Below are positions 57,759 through 64,000 of a stretch of DNA of 64,000 bases, piece by piece. Under the pieces are notes generated by a model. That model saw nothing but the letters and a program-made list of their open reading frames with translations. It had not been told where the DNA came from and did no database searches. Source of the DNA: Siphonodentalium dalli (Eukaryota; Mollusca; Scaphopoda; Gadilida; Siphonodentaliidae). A program made the translations under genes and the position numbers. Within the stretch, counting starts at the first letter, position 1, and each line of letters opens with the position of its first letter. Where the stretch lies: the NCBI GenBank assembly GCA_032622095.1, contig CP136066.1, positions 132,275,917 through 132,339,916 on the forward strand, given 5' to 3'.

Positions 57759-58236
57759 TGTATGTGCATATAAACAGGTATATTATACAAAGCATACACT
57801 CAAATAGCATTGCTTTGTACCATTGTAATAAAATAAAACTTCAAACAAAATAAAAGCGTTCATTGTTAGTGACCTATTTCACCAAAAAGTCACTTCCTCA
57901 GATCGTTACAACTTCTGCACATGGCGAATTGGTAATGGTTACCTGAATACCTCTACCATTTGCTAGTTCCCTGTTTGTAGTTTGTACGACTGCCCCCCTG
58001 GTGTCTGTTTTAATAGTCTGGTGGTCTATTAATGACGACATGTAGGGGGTTTTATGAATAGATCTTTAGGTTATAAATTATAATTAAATATGCTGTACTT
58101 TAAAAGTTATGTGACTGTTCACTATGAGATTATAACAAAGAATGGCACATCTATCATAGAAAAACAACATTGACGCAGCTGATGGGCAGCTGAATTATCA
58201 TCATCGATGCATGTTTTGTTTTAATCATAATCCTAC
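57759..58236. other. Intronic sequence upstream of exon 4
   Basis: No supported element or additional exon up to the polypyrimidine tract before 58250. Confidence 0.5.
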
Positions 58237-58249
58237 TTTTTCTTCACAG

Positions 58250-58346
58250 GCCATAATAAACAACAACCTGTCCATGTCACCCGGATCTGTATCGCCATCG
58301 AAATCATATTATCATTTTAATAGTAAAAGATCTGATGAGACATTAG
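58250..58346 (+). CDS. E-protein-like internal exon 4 of 5
   Basis: The acceptor CTTTTTCTTCACAG ends at 58249 and the donor GTAAGT starts at 58347. There are 32 whole codons plus one base. The diagnostic stretch is LSMSPGSVSPSKSYYHFNSK, which aligns with the [20 protein letters not shown] segment of vertebrate TCF4 and the SPAQLSSSGKPGTAYYSF segment of TCF12. This is the strongest single piece of evidence for the family call. It ends with SDETL plus the first base of a Gly codon. A family A HINE fragment starts about 20 bp beyond the donor site, so the donor sits almost against a transposon. Confidence 0.75.
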
Positions 58347-58365
58347 GTAAGTTCACCAAAAGTTT

Positions 58366-58703
58366 GTTTAAAATATGGCCGCCAGCAGCCATCTCTATTT
58401 CAAGTTTGAATCCATTGGAACCCCCTGCAGCCTGCATTTATTGGAGAATTGTTTTGAAAATATACAGGCATGTTTAGAAATACCTCTGGATGGGAGCTAT
58501 CAGATTTGAAAAAACAAATTTATGAAAACATGGCCAGCAGCCATCTTGGATTTTGCTCTTAGCATGACAAAATCCTTGGGCACACCCTACAGACCACATC
58601 CTTCAGACATTTCATCTTTTCACTTTCCTAGTTTCTCCATTGTCTGTAACAAATTATATTATCCCCTTTCCAAGTTGAGCTACAGTGTCATTGACAATTT
58701 CAT
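58366..58703 (+). repeat. Family A 3' part directly behind exon 4
   Basis: ATGGCCGCCAGCAGCCATCT, TTTGAATCCATTGGAACCCC and CAGGCATGTTTAGAAATACC, ending TTGAGCTACAGTGTCATTGA. The first recognisable base is about 20 bp beyond the exon 4 donor. Confidence 0.8.
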
Positions 58704-58744
58704 TAGTGATTCTCGGTCAGACAGACTCACTCTTATGGGCAAAA

Positions 58745-59047
58745 AAAACCCGACCAGAGCCATCTTTGATGTGCAACCCTTGTTCCAAATTTCGTTTGAA
58801 AACATGGACACAGGCAGCCATCTTGGATTTTAATCTTTGCATGACAAAATCCTACTGACCACGTACCTCACCAAACATTGTATGGATATTCGGGGTGACC
58901 ACTAATTGGGAGCCATCAAATTTTTACCAAATTTTATTGAAACGGCGCTTTAGATATATCGACCTCTTCATGTTGATATATTCAACATTTCAACTTTCAG
59001 CATTCCTAATCGCTCCATTGACTGTAACACATGAATTTATCCCCTCT
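58745..59047 (+). repeat. Family A core fragment
   Basis: One old-type monomer (CAGGCAGCCATCTTGGATTT, CACTAATTGGGAGCC) and part of the pre-3' segment (ATTCCTAATCGCTCCATTGA), without the terminal hairpin. Confidence 0.65.
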
Positions 59048-60773
59048 CCTGATAATTTGTTCATACGGTCATGTTTGAGTGAATTTTAGGGGCTACCGAA
59101 AATTAAAAAAAATATTGAGTACTTGAGATCATTTAGGGCTGTTGTCAGTTTATCATGTCCGTGGGTCCTAGACAGGAAGCAACAAAAGGGTCAGATAACA
59201 CTTAATCAAATAAATACTTCAAAAATCTTTTTCTCCAAAGCAAGTTGGCCGATGTTGTTAATACTTGCTGTTGATTATTGACTGGAACCATAGTTTCCAA
59301 TTTGTTCATATTGTCATGGTTAATTGAATTTTAGGGATCACAGAGCGCTTAAGTCGATTAACCCTTTTCCCAACAGCACATGTAGTTAAACCACGTCATA
59401 TAGCCAACGTCAACAGGTATGAAGGTAATTACGTTAGCCAACAGGAATTTGACGTTATAACATCATTGGGTGTTTCCCCACACTGGCCACAGGTAAATGT
59501 GCCATGTGTATCATCCGATATGCAACAACAAGCATGCTTTCACTTAAGACTTAAGTTAAGTGTCATCTGTGAATACGATAATGGAAACATAAACCAATAG
59601 ACGAACTAAATATGTGCATATAAACAACCGTTTATCTTCATTTTATCACAAATGTGAGTCAAAAATGACATTTTATGCAAATTTACGGTATGCCTATGCG
59701 AGTGTGTCCTTTAAGTTTGTTTACCCACGGATTCGTGTCCTGATTGAAAAAAAAATAATTCATGATTTTTGAAAACAAAAAAGCGTATTATAAATAAAAT
59801 AATTAAACCAAATGTCTTTATATATGATGTACATTAATCATATAAACCAGATTTGACAAAGTCGTAAAAAGACTTCCGATAAAAGCGCAAATTATTAGCA
59901 ATTACGTCACGTTGCTTTGTGAAAGTTTGTAAATTTTCGTGCAAAAACCACATGTTCAAAGGTCACTTTTTGTTGATTCTAAGAATGTTTTCATTGACAA
60001 CCAATGACATCAATGATTAGAAGTTTGAACTGATTTCATTGGCTCAAGTTTAGGGGTGGAGTTTCCCCATTGATGCTAATTAGATGACAGAAAACCAGAG
60101 CGAATTGTTCGAAATGGCTGTGGGCTAACTTAGTAAGACGTCGCCAGCAGGTGCTCGAATGTGTCGCTTGGGATATTCTTTGTTTTATCGACATTGCGTT
60201 GATATAAGTACATTATTACTTTATAGTCGGTAATTATATATGCATACACGCAAAGAAGCTTCCCAAGATGAATTTGAGATATCTGCATGTCAACTGTAAA
60301 CTCGCCTTTATTTAGAAGCACCCGCATTGGGCTGACTTGATGTCAAACCAGGACATATTTTTTTTTATTGATTTCTTTCTCGATCGATCAGGGTCCATGG
60401 TCTTTTGCGCTGTATATTTGAAATCTTGAACAGATGGATATATAAAAGTAATATCTCATCAATTTATTATACTAAATTTGTAGATAATATATATAAAAAA
60501 GTTTTAATTATGTGTTTAGAATCCCGCCGATAGCACAACAACGGCCGCGTCCGTAGTTACATTACAACCGGAAATAATATTCCGATGCTCCGACATAACA
60601 TGATTTCGCAGAGTAAATTTGTGCAATAAATGCAGAAAGATCCACTTTGAGTCATCAATTTGGAATTGCAATGTTCGAGTTCTCAAATTAAACAACAATT
60701 GCGACACTTAATGAATATGTTTCACAACATTTGGTTTGTGGAGAAGTTCACCTACATTAAATATTGATCAAAT
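59048..60773. other. Intron 4 sequence, no element recognised
   Basis: AT-rich. The open frames (60130-60327 and 60516-60707 minus) have no recognisable domain. Confidence 0.45.
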
Positions 60774-60848
60774 TTCGTCTTCGTCGAAAATTCGCTACCA
60801 GTGAACCACGTGTTTCTGTTTCGTTTGTTTTCATTTTGTCAGCCAATA
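60774..60848 (+). repeat. Short direct repeat, copy 1
   Basis: CCACGTGTTTCTGTTTCGTT and TGTTTTCATTTTGTCAGCCA recur at 61241-61304, where a stretch of about 17 bases is missing. The spacing is about 460 bp. Confidence 0.7.
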
Positions 60849-61240
60849 CGAGACTGAGAACATACTCTATGTCAACATTTAATATTTAGGAAGGCAAGTT
60901 GGAAATACGTGCCTTCGTTATGTTAGTCCATTAAAAAAAAATATTATTATAAAAATCTTTTTTCACGTTCACGGATGAAGTGACAATCATAATGGAACTC
61001 GACAGGAAAAACATCCCAATGGCCAGTTCCGCAACTGTCACGCTGAGATTTTGCTTAGCTGTGGCCGATTTAATTACGGCTGGGGAAAATGTTCATATTG
61101 CACTATTTGGAAATATAAAAGCACCACTTAAGAAATAATACATAATTCAATATAAATATCAAGTTCAAGTTGTCATATTTTACATAGATTACCCTCGCGG
61201 CCACGCATAACGCAATCAACAAGGAAGCGTCTCTGACAAC

Positions 61241-61304
61241 AACTTTCGTTTTCGTCGAAACCACGTGTTTCTATTTCGTTTGTTTTCATTTTGTCGGCCA
61301 AAAC
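61241..61304 (+). repeat. Short direct repeat, copy 2
   Basis: Counterpart of 60774-60848 with TTCGTCGAAACCACGTGTTT and TGTTTTCATTTTGTCGGCCA. Confidence 0.7.
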
Positions 61305-61470
61305 AGCATTCTAAGTAAACATTTTGCAAATCTAAAGCCTAGCAAAGGAAGAAAGGATTTAATATGTGCCCTTCATGATCTTAACCATCAGCAGAACAAA
61401 ACACAATCAATGTAAATCGTCATTATTACTCTTTATTCGAGTCTCAAATCCGAGTGTTGAAAATGCAAAA

Positions 61471-61561
61471 ATTAAAGACGTCAAAAGACGATACGGACGC
61501 TACAACAAAAGACGTCAAAAGACGATACGGACGCTACAACAAAAGACGTCAAAAGACGATA
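61471..61561 (+). repeat. 34-bp minisatellite, 2.6 units
   Basis: GACGTCAAAAGACGATACGG starts at 61477, 61511 and 61545, with period 34. The frame crossing it is not meaningful because 34 is not a multiple of three. Confidence 0.9.
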
Positions 61562-61618
61562 CGTTGGAATAAGGGTTAACATTGAAGGTCAGGCCTTGAA
61601 ATAGCGTGTCTGTCATTT

Positions 61619-61702
61619 TCAGAATGAGGTTGCCCGAGGGTGAATATAGTGATGCTAGCTTGTTAGTGACCCAAACTCACCCTCTGGGGACCTCATTCTG
61701 CT
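61619..61702. repeat. Inverted repeat around GAATGAGGTTGCCCGAGGGT
   Basis: CAGAATGAGGTTGCCCGAGG at 61619 and its complement CACCCTCTGGGGACCTCATT, ending at about 61702, enclose about 27 bases. A third copy in the first orientation is at about 61908. MITE-like. Confidence 0.65.
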
Positions 61703-62293
61703 TAGGCCTCATCATCTGGGAAGTATCTATAGTCTCAAATTAACATTGTTTTGGTTACTTTGTCCCTTCTGTTCAGTTTCTATATCCCCTACTAGTAATT
61801 TTCAGAAGAAGAAATGCATAATCGAGATGACTGATGGTGAATATCACCAACTTCAACTAGGGAACTTCAATCTGATCCTACGTCTCCTATAGCAGTTGAG
61901 GCCTCAGTAGAATGAGGTTCCCAGAGGGTGAATTTTTAATGTGTGAAACCATTTCATTTAGTGCTACCACACAGTCTGTTATATGAACTGTGTATGGTAA
62001 TCTCTCTCAGTTTTGCACAAACATTGGCAGGCTCTGAAATTTTGACTCCGGTAAAATATAGCCGGCAAAATTAATTTTTGCTTCTGCTTAGCTAATAGCC
62101 GACAGAGTTGAGATGCTATCATCCTCTTATTTCACATTGCTGATTGTCCCTGAGTCATTTTATTTGGAAAGTGCACACCCCATAAACAGAATATGACCAT
62201 GATTCTTAACTTGATATTTTTTCTTCAGGTTACAGCATGTTTTTGATGCGATTGTTAAAAAATAATTGTGAACTAATATTTTACAACTATCCC
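61703..62293. other. Intronic sequence upstream of exon 5
   Basis: No element apart from the third copy of the GAATGAGGTTCCC word at about 61908. Confidence 0.45.
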
Positions 62294-62305
62294 TGAATTT
62301 TGTAG

Positions 62306-62370
62306 GAGAACGGGGGAGACCAAAATATACACCAGCGGAGCCTGGAGGGAAGCGACGGAAGAGTGGAACG
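62306..62370 (+). CDS. E-protein-like internal exon 5 of 5
   Basis: The acceptor TGAATTTTGTAG ends at 62305 and the donor GTGAGT starts at 62371. The two leading bases complete the Gly codon begun in exon 4, then 21 codons read ERGRPKYTPAEPGGKRRKSG plus Thr. The exon is strongly basic and Pro/Gly-rich. It sits where vertebrate E-proteins have the RRRPLH...KKVRKVPPG segment, which contains a basic nuclear-localisation-like cluster. It ends in phase 0, so the transcript continues beyond the window. A family b repeat starts about 160 bp downstream. Confidence 0.7.
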
Positions 62371-62531
62371 GTGAGTTTATATTTTATATAAATTGGGATC
62401 TGCATTAATTAGATGATTTTAATTATAGTAAATTACAGTTTACACCAGAACAGTTATCTCTGATATTGATGCAGACCATGATATGGGCTTATGGTGACAA
62501 GTGACCTTTTAAAGAAAAATTTGACTAGTTT

Positions 62532-62602
62532 TTAGCTTACCTGAAACTGAAGTCTCCGGTGGAGCTATAGTCATCACTCCTCGTCCGTCCATCCATCAAT
62601 TT
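62532..62602 (+). repeat. Family b 5' end, split by a family c insertion
   Basis: AGCTTACCTGAAACTGAAGT, TCCGGTGGAGCTATAGTCAT and a CGTCCGTCCATCCATC microsatellite. The expected next word (TTTAAACATCTTC) resumes at 63941. Confidence 0.8.
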
Positions 62603-63940
62603 TTATGTTTACCCATACCATGTATGGTAAACATAGTGTCGTTGTCCGGATTGACCACTCGTCGTGCGTCCATCCGTCCGTCTGTCTGTCCGTCCGTCTG
62701 TCCGTCCGTAGACACTTTACGTGTAATGCGATAACTCAAACATTTTCTACCTTATCAAAACCAAATTTTGTATATGGGGTTTTCAGCCCAAAATACAGAT
62801 CGAGTTCGAATATGGGTTTGATCCGACTTTTTTTTACAGAGTTATGGAACTTTTTGGACTTAGAATTCACGCATTCTGCCATAACTCAAACATTTTTTAT
62901 CTGATCGGAACCAAATTTGGTATGTGAGTTTCTCGGCCCAAAATACAGACCGAGTTCGAATATGGGTTTGATCCGCCTTTTTTTACAGAGTTATGGCCCT
63001 TTTTTTACTTAGAATTCATGAATTCTGCCATAACTCAAATATTTTTTATCTGATTGTAACCAAATATGGTATATGAGGTTCTCAGACCAACATACTGATT
63101 GAGTTCGAATATGGGTTTGATCGGATGTTTTTTAATGGAGTTATGGTCCTTTGACATATAGTTCACACATACTTCGATAAAGCAACCATTTTTCATCTGA
63201 TAGGAGCCAAATTTGGTATATGAGTTTCTCAACTCAAAATACAGAACGAGTTTGAATATGGGTTAGATCCAATTTGTTATACCAGAGATATGGCCCTTTT
63301 TCAACTAAGAATTATCCAATTATAACCCAAGTAACTTACAATTAATGAATACCTCAGCCTCACAGCTTCTCTGTGAGAGAGATAAAAAGACATGGTTTAT
63401 TGAGAGTTATTTATAGCCCTCATATGTTCCCTCTGTATAAGAGACACAAATTAGTGAATTATTGGATAAATTGATTTAGCTATCTTATTAACCACAACTT
63501 AATGTGAATTTATTTAACTAGACCAATGGAGCTCTCTAAGTCCTTGGATGATGGGACTACATTGGATCAAACAGGGCAGAGATAGGTGATTTAACCCCTT
63601 TTACCCATTCCATGTCTTTTAACCTTTTCCATTAAATAAATAATTATATTATTTTGTTATCTCACATGGCAATTTGCAACAACATGAATAGAACGGCTTA
63701 TACTATGATAGTGGTGACAGGCTCTAGAGTTTAGACGTTATATTAACCCTTCTATATTGACTCATACATTTCCAATAATTTGTGTTATTACTGGTTATTA
63801 TGTACATTTGCCATATACTACTTCATATCATAACAGTATACTCTATAATTCAACATTAAAAGATTATGATTCTGATTATAACAATTTACTATCGCCAAGG
63901 GATGGGTTAAACATCTGCCGATCGTGATCGGCCTCTCGTT
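62603..63940 (+). repeat. Complete family c HINE-like element inside family b
   Basis: The 5' hairpin GTTTACCCATAC / GTATGGTAAAC is followed by a (GTCC)n microsatellite and four core units of about 150 bp (ATAACTCAAACATTTT at about 62731, 62881, 63031). A conserved tail with TACATTTG and CCAAGGGATGGGTTAAACAT leads to the 3' stem-loop GCCGATCGTGATCGGC and CTCTCGTT. T-rich bases flank both ends. Confidence 0.85.
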
Positions 63941-64000
63941 GTTTAAACATCTTCTCCGGAACCATTTGACCGTTTGGGTTCATATTTGGTGTGGATGTTC
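63941..64000 (+). repeat. Family b core resumed, runs off the window
   Basis: TTTAAACATCTTCTCCGGAA and GGGTTCATATTTGGTGTGGA are the first core monomer of family b, displaced by the family c insertion. Confidence 0.82.

Larger units (their letters stand above)
22764..62370 (+). other. E-protein (class I bHLH factor) gene segment, five internal exons
   Basis: Five spliced segments in the same orientation keep one open frame: 65, 97, 35, 97 and 65 bp, with phases that fit at every junction. The joined product of about 119 residues is rich in Ser, Asn and Pro. It follows the order seen in vertebrate TCF4/TCF12 between AD1 and the KKVRKVPPG segment: an acidic-Ser start with a Trp, a Pro/Tyr/Asp stretch ending in a PF.N.N motif, a very short exon with S.PY.R, then SPGSVSPSKSYYHF (compare [17 protein letters not shown]) and a final basic KRRKSGT. 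E-proteins are DNA-binding E-box factors that dimerise with tissue-specific bHLH partners. The bHLH and AD1 exons are not in the window. Splicing is read directly from the sequence. The family name is an inference from remembered alignments, and another Ser-rich nuclear factor is possible. Confidence 0.65.

Overview
The window looks like eukaryotic, AT-rich animal genomic DNA from a lophotrochozoan, most likely a bivalve mollusc. The main reason is the dominant repeat type. These are elements with a 5' inverted-repeat terminus, a GTCCGTCC-type microsatellite, a core of 150-190 bp tandem monomers and a 3' hairpin, as in the 'pearl'/HINE (non-autonomous Helitron-type) repeats of oysters, mussels and clams. 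Species is not determinable from the sequence alone. No rRNA, tRNA, CRISPR array or bacterial-style gene was seen.

Host gene. Five short plus-strand internal exons (22764-22828, 42460-42556, 45694-45728, 58250-58346, 62306-62370) have AG/GT(A/G)AGT splice sites and compatible phases (the incoming first codon lacks one base, then 0, 1, 0, 1). Joined, they encode about 119 residues resembling the region between the N-terminal activation domain and the SPTKP/KKVRKVPPG segment of E-proteins (class I bHLH factors TCF4/TCF12/E2A/daughterless). The bHLH domain would lie downstream of the window and the AD1 exon upstream. Everything else is intron: about 22.8 kb of upstream intronic or flanking DNA, then introns of 19.6, 3.1, 12.5 and 4.0 kb.

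Mobile DNA. The introns are filled by nested transposons. The largest, at 24775-36600, is a pogo-like element with TA target duplication and terminal repeats beginning CTCTYGTGTGCC. It carries a DDE transposase gene (25595-27388) whose frame continues past a single in-frame TAA. The frame is then split by a 2.5 kb TA-flanked insertion at 27721-30255, and is further loaded with an hAT-type element and two HINE-like elements. A second nest lies at 49030-56675: HINE > hAT (8-bp duplication ATCTTCGG) > second hAT > Harbinger-like element > 317-bp-arm foldback plus a poly-C minisatellite. Other clear elements are an hAT MITE at 12605-13501 (TSD TATTTGAT), an unclassified TIR element at 39983-41965 (second copy at the window start), a MADF-encoding element at 5435-6450, a 6-bp-TSD element at 21253-22149, a Tigger-like MITE at 55209-56206, and near-perfect palindromes at 8998-9155 and 57544-57756.

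Layout: 1-22763, upstream intronic/flanking DNA with HINE-like families A, b and d; 22764-22828, exon 1 of 5; 24775-36600, pogo-like nest; 36760-42265, HINE, Z and other repeats; 42460-45728, exons 2-3; 45796-56675, repeats and the hAT nest; 58250-58346, exon 4; 62306-62370, exon 5; 62532-64000, family c inserted into family b. Most open frames in the window are repeat shadows and were not called.
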